From: Paenibacillus dendrobii
Lineage (GTDB): Bacteria; Bacillota; Bacilli; Paenibacillales; Paenibacillaceae
Assembly: GCF_009807035.1 (NCBI RefSeq)
Contig: NZ_WUBI01000004.1
Span: 558,001-622,000 of the forward strand
Direction of reading: 5' to 3'
Length of the DNA: 64,000 nt
The notes beneath the pieces were generated by a model. That model did not search any database. It saw only the letters and a list, made by a program, of their open reading frames with translations, and had not been told where the DNA came from. Shown piece by piece: positions 17,447 to 26,642 of this stretch. Position 1 is the first letter of the stretch, and each line of letters begins with the position of its first letter. Made by a program: the position numbers and the translations under genes.

Positions 17447-18517
17447 ATGAAAAAAATGCTTTCCTTAGTTATGATTGTTAAGAACGAAGGGTCCACTTTG
17501 AAACGTTGTTTAGAAAGTGCTTTTAAACTTGTTGATGAGATTATCATTGTTGACACGGGTTCAATAGACAACACGAAAGAAATTGCTCGGGAATTTGATG
17601 CTGAAATTTTCGATTATACATGGAGCAATGATTTCTCTGAAGCACGTAATTATGCTTTGGATCGATCGACGAGTGATTGGAACTTGGTGCTTGATGCGGA
17701 TGAGTATATTTCTAACGACTGTAGAAATACCATTCGTCAATTCATTGAGGGACGTCAAGCCATAGGCAGAGTAAAGAGGATTGATAAATTTCAGGGGCAT
17801 GATGGAATCAATTACGAACAGATTTATATTTCGAGATTATTTCCGGCATCCTGCAGGTATTCTGGGAAAATACATGAACAAATTGAATCGAACCTCCCTC
17901 ATCTATTTGTCGATGTGGAAGTACAACATGATGGTTATTTTCAGCAGAGCAAGAATGAGAGAAATATAACCATTTTGCAGGGCGTCCTTCGGGAACATCC
18001 ATTAGATCCATATTATCATTATCAAATCGCTAAGGAATACAGAGGTCTTGAGAATTATGAAAAGGCTTATTATCACTTGAAAATAGCCTATGATAATATG
18101 AAGGGCAATGAGGGATACGCCCCTAGCGTCGCTGTGAATTTATTATATGCTATTATTTCAACAGGTTATTTATCTGAAGGGATAGCAATCATTGATCAAC
18201 AAGTTAATAAATTGGACAATTATTCTGACTTTTTCTTTGTTGCAGCTCTTTATTTGCTTGAACTTATACAGAGTGATCCAGTTCAGTTTGGAGAGTTGAT
18301 ACCTTTAATAGAACGTTATTATAAAAAGGCACTCGAAATAGGGGAGAATGGGCAAGAAGGAAGTGTACGGGGAACTGGGAGTTATGCAGCACTTCATAAT
18401 TTAGGAGTTTTTTATGAGGTAACGGGACAAACTGATTTGGCCATTTATTGTTATGAAAGAGCTTCAGAAATGCTTTATAAGCCATCGATGGACAGGCTTC
18501 AAAATATCAAATCCTAA
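17447..18517 (+). CDS. SunS-like family 2 glycosyltransferase with TPR tail
   Basis: A 356-residue protein with LSLVMIVKNEGSTLKRCLES, IIIVDTGSIDNT, NDFSEARNYAL and DADEYI in the first 90 residues, nearly the same motif string as the gene at 683. The C-terminal 170 residues are helical with TPR features (YHYQIAKEYRGLENYEKAYYHL; GSYAALHNLGVFYEVTGQ). Reads with, and 13 bases after, the GT-methyltransferase gene. It is the last gene of the AT-rich island. Probable protein or glycan glycosyltransferase. Confidence 0.8.
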   Translation: MKKMLSLVMIVKNEGSTLKRCLESAFKLVDEIIIVDTGSIDNTKEIAREFDAEIFDYTWSNDFSEARNYALDRSTSDWNLVLDADEYISNDCRNTIRQFIEGRQAIGRVKRIDKFQGHDGINYEQIYISRLFPASCRYSGKIHEQIESNLPHLFVDVEVQHDGYFQQSKNERNITILQGVLREHPLDPYYHYQIAKEYRGLENYEKAYYHLKIAYDNMKGNEGYAPSVAVNLLYAIISTGYLSEGIAIIDQQVNKLDNYSDFFFVAALYLLELIQSDPVQFGELIPLIERYYKKALEIGENGQEGSVRGTGSYAALHNLGVFYEVTGQTDLAIYCYERASEMLYKPSMDRLQNIKS

Positions 18518-18660
18518 GATTGAATTATTAAAAACGGCTTCAATGTGATTCAGTTAAACGGTCTCTGTTTAATAATAATTATTAACGTTATAGTCTGTAT
18601 GAACCAACCATCACTCGTTTGTAATGTAATTTAATTACAATAAATCATTTTCCTTTCCAA
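18518..18660. other. Island edge, non-coding, with AT palindrome
   Basis: No gene was seen. It contains a hairpin TTAAAC-N7-GTTTAA at 18554-18572 and a 17-base palindrome TTAATAAT-A-ATTATTAA at 18569-18585. Neither is followed by a clear T-run, so termination is uncertain. This marks the switch from AT-rich island to ordinary base composition. Confidence 0.5.
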
Positions 18661-18690
18661 TTGACAATGGACGAGTTCGGGTGGTATATT
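18661..18690 (+). promoter_or_regulatory. Sigma-A promoter of the cold shock gene
   Basis: A perfect -35 TTGACA (18661-18666) and -10 TATATT (18685-18690) are 18 bases apart. The predicted start near 18697 leaves a leader of about 48 bases. Confidence 0.75.
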
Positions 18691-18744
18691 CAGGAATGTA
18701 GACGCAAGTCACACTTTATTTGATGACGAAGGGAATGTTTGTGC

Positions 18745-18942
18745 ATGCAAGGAAAAGTTAAATGGTTCAACGCAGAAAAAGGATACGGTTTCATCGAAAC
18801 TTCTGAGGGTGGCGACGTATTCGTACACTTCTCCGCAATCCAATCCGAAGGCTTCAAAACTTTGGAAGAAGGTCAAGACGTAGAATTCGACATCGTCGAA
18901 GGCGCACGTGGACCACAAGCAGCTAACGTCATCAAATTATAA
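18745..18942 (+). CDS. csp: CspA-family cold shock protein
   Basis: A 65-residue single OB-fold nucleic-acid chaperone. Both RNA-binding motifs are present: KGYGFIE (RNP1) and VFVHFSAI (RNP2), plus the MQGKVKWFN opening. These proteins melt RNA structure at low temperature and during growth transitions. ATG 18745 gives the family-standard N-terminus, with AAGGGA upstream. A strong promoter precedes it and a terminator follows, so it is a single-gene unit. Which csp paralogue it is cannot be told. Confidence 0.95.
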   Translation: MQGKVKWFNAEKGYGFIETSEGGDVFVHFSAIQSEGFKTLEEGQDVEFDIVEGARGPQAANVIKL

Positions 18943-19007
18943 TCATCCGGCAAGTCCGACCTACATATACGGTTAGATGGTTGAGTAATTGAAGAGCGAT
19001 AGCTTAG

Positions 19008-19033
19008 AACCCTGGAGAAATCCAGGGTTTTTT
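19008..19033 (+). terminator. Intrinsic terminator after csp
   Basis: A 9-bp stem AACCCTGGA / TCCAGGGTT with GAAA loop is followed by six T. Confidence 0.92.
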
Positions 19034-19313
19034 ATATTTGCCCGAAAACAAGCTCGATGTCCAAGCGTTTTTGTGAACTGAATCATCGCTAAGCAAGGAT
19101 GCCTATATATTTTAGAAGAGCGTTACATAAGACTTCATTTAAAAAGACCCCCCGTTCCTTTACGCACAAAAATCTACGGTATCCAACTTTATCCAAAACC
19201 TAGCTCACCTGTTTCATTTCCCTCACATCGGTTAAAAGTTCTTACCTCCCCTTAAGCGGGAAGCAGAATAAGTAAAGGCTTTCATTGTAATCTCCGTACA
19301 CAGAAATGCCTTT
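19034..19313. other. Non-coding stretch before hpf
   Basis: About 280 bases without a convincing gene or hairpin. Homopolymer runs (AAAAAGACCCCCC near 19141) and a weak inverted motif CCCCTTAAGCGGG near 19248 are the only visible structure. No sigma-B or sigma-H promoter could be recognised. Confidence 0.4.
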
Positions 19314-19342
19314 TTACTTAGCGTTAACAAATGTGATATAAT
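19314..19342 (+). promoter_or_regulatory. Extended -10 promoter for hpf
   Basis: TGATATAAT gives an extended -10 with perfect TATAAT (19337-19342); a weak -35 TTACTT lies 17 bases upstream. The predicted start falls just before the AAAGGAGGAG ribosome site, so the leader is very short. Confidence 0.55.
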
Positions 19343-19366
19343 GGAACTGCAAAGGAGGAGTGCCCT

Positions 19367-19942
19367 ATGAATTTTAGTATTCGAGGTCAACAAATCGATG
19401 TGACTGATGCTTTGAAAGACTATGTTGACAAGAAACTCAGCAGACTTGAAAAGTATTTTGATGCACCCCCTACCTCAGAAGGATATGTAACACTCAGTGT
19501 CGTCCGAGGTTTGCACACCGTGGAGGTGACGATCCCGCTCCCAGGCGTTATGCTTCGGGCAGAGGACCGCAGCGACGATATGTACGCATCGATTGATGCC
19601 GTTGTGGACAAGTTGGAACGCCAGATCCGCAAACACAAAACGAAATTGAACCGCAAGTTCCGTCAGGAAGGCAGCCTGAAGACACTCTTTACGGATGAAG
19701 CTGCAGCAGGCCTGGTGGCCGAACAACAGACGGAAGAAGATCATGACGATCTGGAAGTGGTCCGTACGAAACGCTTCACGTTCAAACCGATGGATGTGGA
19801 AGAGGCCATTTTGCAGATGAACATGGTCGGACATAATTTCTTCGTGTTCTCCAATATTGATACTCAAGAAGTGAGCGTTGTTTACAAACGTAATGACGGC
19901 AAGTACGGTTTGATCGAGCAAACGGAATCAGATTCGTATTAA
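19367..19942 (+). CDS. hpf: Ribosome hibernation promoting factor, long form
   Basis: A 191-residue two-domain protein. Residues 1-100 are the S30AE/YfiA domain that sits in the tRNA sites (MNFSIRGQQIDVTDALKDYV, LERQIRKHKTK). A linker follows, then a C-terminal dimerisation domain (VVRTKRFTFKPMDVEEAILQM, NMVGHNFFVF) that pairs ribosomes into inactive 100S particles. Length and domain order match Bacillus YvyD. Directly upstream of secA, as in B. subtilis, although there it follows fliT without an island between. Confidence 0.96.
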   Translation: MNFSIRGQQIDVTDALKDYVDKKLSRLEKYFDAPPTSEGYVTLSVVRGLHTVEVTIPLPGVMLRAEDRSDDMYASIDAVVDKLERQIRKHKTKLNRKFRQEGSLKTLFTDEAAAGLVAEQQTEEDHDDLEVVRTKRFTFKPMDVEEAILQMNMVGHNFFVFSNIDTQEVSVVYKRNDGKYGLIEQTESDSY

Positions 19943-20011
19943 GCAAGTTTCACATTCTGAAGGTACAATTTTCATGATTATGTAAAAATTAATTGCTAAT
20001 AAGATTAAAAA

Positions 20012-20045
20012 AAGAGCTCATATCCTGCAACGGATTGGGCTCTTC
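20012..20045 (+). terminator. Intrinsic terminator after hpf
   Basis: Arms AAGAGCTCATATCC and GGATTGGGCTCTT pair with a few wobble or bulged positions and are followed by CTTCTTACG. The T-run is interrupted, so efficiency may be moderate. Confidence 0.65.
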
Positions 20046-20396
20046 TTACGTATATAGATAATGGAGCCCAAAACGGCGCATGCATTGTCATTCGGACTGT
20101 TGCGGCTTGACTTACAAACTGTTACAATTTATGCAAACGCGCTTTCGAGAATTTAATATGTATATTGTTACAAATTAACTTCAACTATATTCTGCCTGGA
20201 TGGAATTGAGTCGGTATTCGATCCAACTCTTTCAGCAGATCACCCACATTTCTGTATGAATCGGTTCTTCGTGAATCCTATTTATCCAGCACATGTCTGT
20301 GAGGTTGGATAGGTCGGGGGATCGATCGCATTTGAACATAACCCTTGATTTTTTGAAGTTAATTTAACCATTTGTTTTGCGTGAAAGGGGTTAACC
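20046..20396. other. Leader region of secA
   Basis: About 350 bases without a gene. TGTTACAA occurs twice (20120-20127 and 20166-20173). TTGACT at 20107 could be a -35 box but no -10 lies at the right distance. No SecM-like regulatory peptide was evident. Confidence 0.4.
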
Positions 20397-22901
20397 ATGC
20401 TAGGACTTGTTAAAAAAATCTTTGGCGATGTCAATGATCGTGATATCAAGCGTCTGATGAAGACGGTTGATCAAATTAACAAAATAGAACCGGATTTCGT
20501 GAAGCTCACCGATGAGCAGCTGAAAGCCAAGACGGATGAATTCCGCGCGCGTCTGGACAAAGACGAATCGCTTGACGAGCTGCTTCCTGAAGCGTTTGCG
20601 ACCGTCCGTGAGGCATCCAAACGCGTTCTCGGCAAAAGACATTATGATGTACAGCTGATCGGCGGTATGGCGCTTCATGAGGGCCGTATTGCGGAAATGA
20701 AGACCGGCGAAGGTAAAACCCTCGTAGGTACGCTCCCGGTATACCTGAACGCTCTCCTGAGCAAAGGCGTGCATGTGGTAACGGTCAACGATTACCTTGC
20801 ACAGCGCGATAGCCAGGAAATGGGACAGATTTACGAATTCCTGGGCATGACGGTCGGGGTTAACCTGAACGGCATGGACCATGCGGATAAACAAGTAGCT
20901 TATGCCTGTGATATTACGTACGGTACGAACAATGAGTTCGGTTTCGATTACCTGCGTGATAACATGGTGCTTTATAAAGAACAGATGGTTCAGCGTCCGC
21001 TGTACTTCTGTACGATTGACGAAGTGGACTCCATCCTGGTCGATGAAGCCCGTACGCCGCTGATCATTTCCGGACAAGCTCAGAAGTCGACTCAGCTTTA
21101 CTACGTGGCTGATCGCTTTGTGAAGCAGCTCCAAGGGGAAGAGGATTACACGGTAGATATTAAAGTCAAATCCGTTGCGCTCACCGAAAAGGGTGTAGCC
21201 AAAGCGGAACGCGCTTTTGGTATCGAGAACCTGTATGACCACGCTCATGTAACGCTGAACCATCACATTGTTCAGGCTCTGAAGGCTAACGTTATTATGC
21301 GCCTGGACGTGGATTACGTCGTGACCGAAGACGAAGTTGTCATCGTCGACGAATTTACGGGCCGCCTGATGGCAGGCCGCCGTTACAGCGATGGCTTGCA
21401 CCAAGCGATCGAGGCGAAGGAAGGCATCGAGGTTCAGAACGAGAGCATGACGCTCGCGACCATTACGTTCCAGAACTACTTCCGGATGTACCGCAAGCTT
21501 GCAGGCATGACCGGTACGGCTAAGACGGAGGAAGAAGAATTCAAGAAAATCTATGGACTGGAAGTACTCCAGGTTCCTACGAATAAACCGAACCAACGCG
21601 TGGATATGCCTGACGTGGTTTACAAGAGCGAGAATGGCAAGTTCAAAGCCGTTGTAGAAGAGATCGTAGAACGCCACAAAAAGAACCAGCCGGTTCTTGT
21701 AGGTACGGTCTCCATTGAAAACTCCGAGCTGATCTCGGATATGTTGAAACGCAAAGGCGTCAAGCACCAAGTGCTGAATGCCAAGTACCATGCCGAAGAG
21801 GCTGAAATCATCTCTCGCGCCGGTCAACCGGGCACCGTAACCATTGCCACCAACATGGCGGGTCGCGGTACGGACATTTTGCTGGGGGATGGCGTGTCTG
21901 ACCTTGGTGGTCTGCACATCATCGGTACAGAGCGTCACGAATCGCGCCGGATCGATAACCAGCTTCGTGGACGTGCGGGACGCCAGGGCGACCCGGGTTC
22001 TACACAGTTCTATCTGTCTTTGGGCGATGAGCTGATGAAGCGTTTTGGTGCCGACAACGTACTGAACATGATGGACCGTCTCGGTTTTGAAGAAGACCAG
22101 CCGATCGAGAGCAAAATGATCACCCGTGCGATTGAATCCGCGCAAAAACGCGTCGAAGGCAACAACTTCGATCTGCGTAAAGTCGTTCTCCAATATGATG
22201 ATGTGATGAATCAGCAGCGTGAGATTATTTATAAACAACGCCGCGAAATTCTTGAATCCGAGAACATCAAGGATATCGTCATGGAAATGATCAAGCCGGT
22301 CATCGACCGCGTCGTCGAAGTTCACTGTTCCGACGAAATTCCGGAAAACTGGGAAGTGCAAGAGGTTGCCGATTACGTGAACAGCAAGCTGTTGGATGAA
22401 GGCTCTGTGACACGTGACGACCTCTGGGGCAAAGAAGTACCGGATATGGAAGATTACATTTTCGAAAGAGTGAAAGCCAAATACGATGAACGCGAAGAAA
22501 GAATCGGCTCCGAGCTCGTGCGTGAGTTCGAGAAGGTTATCGTGCTTCGTTCGGTAGACAGCAAGTGGATGGACCACATTGACGCGATGGATCAGCTTCG
22601 TCAAGGTATCCACCTTCGTGCTTACGGCGGTACGGATCCTCTTCGTGAATACCAATTCGAGGGCTTTGAAATGTTCAACGCGATGACGGCCAGCATTCAG
22701 GAAGAAGTGGCAACTTACGTCATGAAGGCACATATCGAAGCGAACCAGGAACGTCAGGCCGTGATCGAAGAAAGCAAGGTCACCACGAACGGCGAACCTA
22801 CCGAGAAAAAACCGGTACACGTAGGCGATCAAATCGGACGCAACGATCCTTGTCCTTGCGGAAGCGGCAAAAAGTATAAGCACTGCCATGGTCAAGAATA
22901 G
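20397..22901 (+). CDS. secA: Preprotein translocase ATPase SecA
   Basis: The motor that pushes unfolded preproteins through SecYEG. The 834-residue length is usual for Bacillales SecA. Visible motifs: Walker [10 protein letters not shown] near residue 105, DEVDS (DEAD-like) near 210, [34 protein letters not shown] and [13 protein letters not shown] in the second nucleotide domain, and a C-terminal zinc/SecB-type tail [24 protein letters not shown] precedes the start. Between hpf and prfB as in B. subtilis. Confidence 0.99.
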   Translation: MLGLVKKIFGDVNDRDIKRLMKTVDQINKIEPDFVKLTDEQLKAKTDEFRARLDKDESLDELLPEAFATVREASKRVLGKRHYDVQLIGGMALHEGRIAEMKTGEGKTLVGTLPVYLNALLSKGVHVVTVNDYLAQRDSQEMGQIYEFLGMTVGVNLNGMDHADKQVAYACDITYGTNNEFGFDYLRDNMVLYKEQMVQRPLYFCTIDEVDSILVDEARTPLIISGQAQKSTQLYYVADRFVKQLQGEEDYTVDIKVKSVALTEKGVAKAERAFGIENLYDHAHVTLNHHIVQALKANVIMRLDVDYVVTEDEVVIVDEFTGRLMAGRRYSDGLHQAIEAKEGIEVQNESMTLATITFQNYFRMYRKLAGMTGTAKTEEEEFKKIYGLEVLQVPTNKPNQRVDMPDVVYKSENGKFKAVVEEIVERHKKNQPVLVGTVSIENSELISDMLKRKGVKHQVLNAKYHAEEAEIISRAGQPGTVTIATNMAGRGTDILLGDGVSDLGGLHIIGTERHESRRIDNQLRGRAGRQGDPGSTQFYLSLGDELMKRFGADNVLNMMDRLGFEEDQPIESKMITRAIESAQKRVEGNNFDLRKVVLQYDDVMNQQREIIYKQRREILESENIKDIVMEMIKPVIDRVVEVHCSDEIPENWEVQEVADYVNSKLLDEGSVTRDDLWGKEVPDMEDYIFERVKAKYDEREERIGSELVREFEKVIVLRSVDSKWMDHIDAMDQLRQGIHLRAYGGTDPLREYQFEGFEMFNAMTASIQEEVATYVMKAHIEANQERQAVIEESKVTTNGEPTEKKPVHVGDQIGRNDPCPCGSGKKYKHCHGQE

Positions 22902-22918
22902 TTGCTGTTGTATATATT

Positions 22919-23112
22919 GAACTAAAGAAAAGTTATAATAACTTTAGTTCATTGTATGTCTAAGGAAATGCATAATATAGCATGCAGCTGGTGACAGCCG
23001 TCGGCTATATGGATATAAACCACATCCCGCTGGGGTGTGGAACAGGACTCCCTTGAACGAAAGAACCCGGAAGCAGAATGCATTCTGCGCCAGTGTCCTT
23101 GTTTAAGGGAGT
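22919..23112 (+). ncRNA. Structured secA-prfB intergenic RNA, possible switch
   Basis: At least five helices are visible in 190 bases. 22919-22927 pairs with 22942-22950 (9 bp). ATATAGC 22975 pairs with GCTATAT 23004 around a GCTG-GTGA-CAGC hairpin with a GNRA-type loop. CCACATCCC 23020-23028 pairs with GGGGTGTGG 23032-23040 over a 3-base loop. A 16-base palindrome spans 23073-23088. Two mutually exclusive helices follow: 23041-23048 with 23095-23103, or ACTCCCTT 23047-23054 with AAGGGAGT 23105-23112. The competing pair resembles an attenuator ahead of prfB. It matches no riboswitch class I can recall. Confidence 0.45.
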
Positions 23113-23142
23113 TTATGTCGATAAAGAGGTGAGGGAAAGTTC

Positions 23143-24256
23143 ATGATCGATCCGTCCATCAAGCATGACCTGCGAGAAATCGCATCCAAATTAACTAATC
23201 TTAGGGGGTCTCTTTGACTTAGGCCTCAAACAGGAAATGATTGCAAACTTCGAAGAGAAAATGTCCGCACCGGACTTTTGGGATGACAATGAGAGAGCGC
23301 AGGGCGTTATTGCGGAAATGAACGCAGTGAAGTCTTCCGTTGACAAATATGAAGGACTGCAGCAAGAGTATGATGACGCATCTATGATGGCTGAACTGGC
23401 AGATGAGGAAGGCGACGAGTCGCTCTTTGATGAAATCGCCGAATCGGTGAAGAGCCTGAAGAAAAAGCTTGAGGATTTCGAGCTCGATCTGCTTCTGAAT
23501 CAGCCTTATGATAAGCTGAACGCCATCCTGGAGCTTCACCCGGGTGCGGGCGGAACCGAATCGCAAGATTGGGGACAGATGCTGCTTCGGATGTACACCC
23601 GGTGGGCGGAAAAACGGGGCTTCAAGGTTGAAGTCATGGATTATCTGCCTGGTGATGAAGCGGGCATTAAGAGTGTGACGCTTCTGATCAAAGGGTTTAA
23701 CGCTTACGGGTATTTGAAAACGGAGAAAGGCGTGCACCGTTTGGTGCGGATCTCGCCGTTTGACTCCTCAGGTCGAAGACATACTTCATTCGTTTCATGT
23801 GACGTGGTTCCGGAGATTACGGAAGACGCCGAGGTGGAGATCCGGACTGAAGATTTGAAAATCGACACGTACCGGGCCAGTGGCGCAGGCGGACAGCACA
23901 TCAATACGACGGACTCAGCGGTACGGATTACGCACTTGCCAACCGGCATCGTGGTAACCTGCCAGAATGAACGTTCACAGATCAAGAACCGCGAGCAAGC
24001 CATGACGATGCTGCGTTCCAAGCTATATGAACGTAAAATTGAAGAGCAGCAAAAAGAACTGGATGAAATCCGAGGGGAACAGTCGGATATTGCATGGGGC
24101 AGCCAGATCCGCTCCTATGTGTTCCATCCCTATAGTATGGTAAAGGACCACCGCACTTCAGTGGAAACCGGCAATGTCGGCGCTGTGATGGACGGGGATC
24201 TGGATCCTTTCATCGACGGCTATTTACGCAGCCAAATTAAAGTGGATACCGAATAA
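23143..24256 (+). CDS. prfB: Peptide chain release factor 2, with programmed +1 frameshift
   Basis: Frees finished proteins at UGA and UAA. Reading starts at ATG 23143, runs 24 codons to an in-frame TGA at 23215-23217, and must shift +1 at CTT TGA C (skipping base 23215) to continue in the frame ending at 24256. The internal Shine-Dalgarno-like AGGGGG at 23203-23208 and the CTTTGAC slip site match the classical autoregulatory design. Downstream are [14 protein letters not shown] (SPF-type codon recognition motif) and GAGGQHIN (GGQ peptidyl hydrolysis motif). GAGGTGAGGG precedes the start. Confidence 0.97.
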
Positions 24257-24264
24257 AACCTATG

Positions 24265-24333
24265 AAATTCCTACACGCTATATAGATTGAACATTTCTTT
24301 TCGTTCATTCTGTATCCTTGTGTAGGAATTTTT
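24265..24333 (+). terminator. Branched intrinsic terminator after prfB
   Basis: AAATTCCTACAC pairs with GTGTAGGAATTT across 43 bases that contain an inner TGAAC / GTTCA helix, and the 3' arm runs into TTTTT. Confidence 0.8.
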
Positions 24334-24410
24334 AGCGTCCGGCACTATTCAGCAATTGGACGCCTTCAACCAGAATGAAGAGAATATAAATCAAGGAGAG
24401 AAAATGAAGT

Positions 24411-25304
24411 ATGTCTCAAATCACAACCTCGAGCCGCAGAAAGGCTCCCATGATTCCTCCAACCGGTCCTTTGCGTCATGTGGTGGATACCGTTCTTATC
24501 ATCATTGGTTCCCTAATTATTGCATTAGGCTTCAATTTGTTCTTCCTCCCTCATGGAATTGCTTCCGGTGGTGTATCCGGCGTCTCTGTCCTAGGAGAGG
24601 CATGGTTTGGCTTGGAACCCGCATTTACGCAGTGGGCTCTGAATATACCGCTCTTTTTCTTGGGCGTGTTTTTGCTAGGTAAAAACTACGGTATACGCTC
24701 ACTGCTGGGTAGCGTCATTTTGCCGCTATTCGTATATTTGACCAAAGACTGGCCCATGCCTACAGATAATCCACTGCTTGCTTCTATATATGGAGGCATT
24801 GCGGTAGGACTCGGTATCGGCATTGTCTACCGTGGAAGAGGTTCGACCGGCGGATTGACCACACTCGCTCAAATCATTCAAAAATACAGCGGGCTCAGCT
24901 TCTCGTTATGTGTTGTCCTGCTGGACGGCAGCGTTATTATTTTGGCCGCTTGTACCTTGTCCTTGGAAAAAGCATTATATGCCTTGGTTGGTCTCTATGT
25001 CACGGGGAAGGTTATCGATGCTGTAGAACTTGGCTTTAACTACTCGAAGGTAGCATACATCATTTCCAATCATACGGATAAAATCAGCGAAGCCGTGCTG
25101 CATGACCTTGACCGGGGTCTGACGAAGCTGAACGCTGAAGGGGGATTTACAGGAGATCATCGCACCGTACTGATGGTCGTGATCGGACAAAGCGAGACAA
25201 CGCGCTTAAAGACGCTGGTAAGGACCGTAGATCCGGATGCCTTTGTCATCATCAGCAATACGCATGAGGTACTCGGGGAAGGGTTTAAGCTAGAGGGAAG
25301 CTAA
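24411..25304 (+). CDS. yvjA: YitT family membrane protein (YvjA-like)
   Basis: A 297-residue protein with about five hydrophobic segments in residues 25-200 (for example TVLIIIGSLIIALGFNLFFL and ALYALVGLYV). A soluble C-terminal domain of the DUF2179 type follows (KVAYIISNHTDKISEAVLHDLDRGLTKLNAEGGFTG). Function of the family is not established; it is membrane-bound. It follows prfB as yvjA does in B. subtilis. Start at 24411 has AAGGAGAG 10 bases upstream; an ATG at 24404 is in another frame. Confidence 0.88.
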   Translation: MSQITTSSRRKAPMIPPTGPLRHVVDTVLIIIGSLIIALGFNLFFLPHGIASGGVSGVSVLGEAWFGLEPAFTQWALNIPLFFLGVFLLGKNYGIRSLLGSVILPLFVYLTKDWPMPTDNPLLASIYGGIAVGLGIGIVYRGRGSTGGLTTLAQIIQKYSGLSFSLCVVLLDGSVIILAACTLSLEKALYALVGLYVTGKVIDAVELGFNYSKVAYIISNHTDKISEAVLHDLDRGLTKLNAEGGFTGDHRTVLMVVIGQSETTRLKTLVRTVDPDAFVIISNTHEVLGEGFKLEGS

Positions 25305-25311
25305 TGAATGA

Positions 25312-25359
25312 AAGAAGCATTGCTTGCTATCGTGGATGGCGGGCATGCTTCTTTTTTTT
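25312..25359 (+). terminator. Intrinsic terminator after the YitT gene
   Basis: AAGAAGCAT pairs with ATGCTTCTT at the base of a long hairpin, followed by eight T. Confidence 0.88.
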
Positions 25360-25472
25360 ATCAAAGAACTTATGAGTTGGCAAAGCTTAGGTCTTGAAGG
25401 GGCAACGGCGGTAGAGATTTTGGCTGAATAGCATAACCCCTTATAGGACAAGGCGGAATTCGCGTGAAACGG

Positions 25473-25501
25473 TTGTATTTATATAAATACAGTCGTATAA
25501 T
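25473..25501 (+). promoter_or_regulatory. argC promoter
   Basis: A perfect -10 TATAAT at 25496-25501 and a poor -35 TTGTAT at 25473-25478, with 17 bases between. The -35 and spacer overlap the palindrome at 25474-25491, so a bound repressor would block polymerase. Confidence 0.6.
25474..25491. promoter_or_regulatory. Probable ArgR/AhrC operator (ARG box)
   Basis: TGTATTTATATAAATACA is a perfect 18-base palindrome of the size and AT-rich character of ARG boxes. A second, half-matching site TAATACATATTTATTA follows at about 25501, consistent with paired ARG boxes bound by the arginine repressor hexamer. Position over the argC promoter supports arginine repression of the whole cluster. Confidence 0.65.
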
Positions 25502-25555
25502 AATACATATTTATTAGAGGGATGCAAGTCAGGTGATAGAGAGGGGAACACGGAG

Positions 25556-26623
25556 ATGCCAGGGGAACAAGGGGAAACCAGTAAAATCAGAATTGCGATT
25601 GTCGGATCGACAGGCTACGGCGGGGTGGAATTGATCCGCTTGCTGCAGGCCCACCCGCTTGCGGAAATTACGTCGGTTATATCATCATCCAGCGCGGGAA
25701 CGCCGATTTCGGATGGATTTCCGCATTTAACAGACATTATCGTCCAAAACTTGGATGGGGTCAATGCGTCAGAGATCGCGGAAAAGGCAGATGTAGTATT
25801 CACGGCTACACCTTCAGGCGTAAGTTCGAAGCTGGTGCCAGGGCTGCTGGAAGCGGGTTTGAAGGTTATTGATCTGTCGGGGGATTACCGGATCAAAGAC
25901 GGCGAAACTTACGAGAAGTGGTATAAGCACCCGGCGCCTGAACAGAGTTACTTGGAGAAAGCCGTGTACGGCCTATGCGAGATTTTCGGCGAGGAAGTTA
26001 CGGATGTGGATTTTGTCTCGAATCCCGGCTGTTATCCGACAGCGACGCTTCTTGGTCTGATCCCGGCGATTAGTGCCGGCTGGATTGATCCCAAAAGCAT
26101 CATTATCGATGCCAAATCGGGTGTTTCCGGTTCCGGACGGGGCACAAGCCTGACTTCGCATTATGCGGAAATCAACGAAAACTTTAAAGCTTACAAAGTG
26201 AATAAGCATCAACACATCCCGGAAATCGAGCAGGTTCTTGGTCAAGTGACAGGCGAGCCGGTGACCGTTACCTTTACAACCCAGCTCGTACCAATGACGC
26301 GCGGCATTATGAGCACGATGTATGCACAGATGAACGGCGTGTATAATGACGAGGATTTTGTGGAGCTGTACAGACAGTATTACAAAGAGCGCCCGTTCGT
26401 GCGTGTACGGGATAAAGGAATCTGGCCGGCAACCAAAGAAGTATATGGATCAAACTATTGCGACGTCGGGTTTGCGGCAGATGCACGAACAGGACGGGTG
26501 ACCATTATTTCGGTCATCGATAATATTGTCAAAGGTGCGGCTGGCCAAGCGATACAGAATCTGAATTTGATGATGGGATGGGAGGAGAATCTCGGACTGG
26601 GTTATACACCGGTGTATCCGTAA
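25556..26623 (+). CDS. argC: N-acetyl-gamma-glutamyl-phosphate reductase
   Basis: Third step of arginine synthesis: NADPH reduction of N-acetylglutamyl phosphate to the semialdehyde. Contains GSTGYGGVELIRLL (dinucleotide site), the active-site cysteine in SNPGCYPTATLLGL and the SGVSGSGRG loop. The 355-residue length is normal with a short N-terminal extension; the start is ATG 25556 with GAGGGG upstream. First gene of argCJBDFGH. Confidence 0.97.
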   Translation: MPGEQGETSKIRIAIVGSTGYGGVELIRLLQAHPLAEITSVISSSSAGTPISDGFPHLTDIIVQNLDGVNASEIAEKADVVFTATPSGVSSKLVPGLLEAGLKVIDLSGDYRIKDGETYEKWYKHPAPEQSYLEKAVYGLCEIFGEEVTDVDFVSNPGCYPTATLLGLIPAISAGWIDPKSIIIDAKSGVSGSGRGTSLTSHYAEINENFKAYKVNKHQHIPEIEQVLGQVTGEPVTVTFTTQLVPMTRGIMSTMYAQMNGVYNDEDFVELYRQYYKERPFVRVRDKGIWPATKEVYGSNYCDVGFAADARTGRVTIISVIDNIVKGAAGQAIQNLNLMMGWEENLGLGYTPVYP

Positions 26624-26642
26624 GGAGCGGGATCAAGACATT

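Noticed and set aside
18569-18585. AT palindrome as attachment site of the island
   Set aside because: No second copy was found near 665 at the other island edge, and no integrase gene is present.
20400-22895. 831-codon open frame antisense to secA
   Set aside because: It mirrors secA in the complementary codon phase, has no ribosome site and no known domain; it is a shadow of codon bias.
22981-23112. SRP RNA, tmRNA, T-box or known riboswitch in the secA-prfB spacer
   Set aside because: GGAAGCAG slightly recalls the SRP helix 8 loop, but the surrounding conserved bases do not fit any of these classes.
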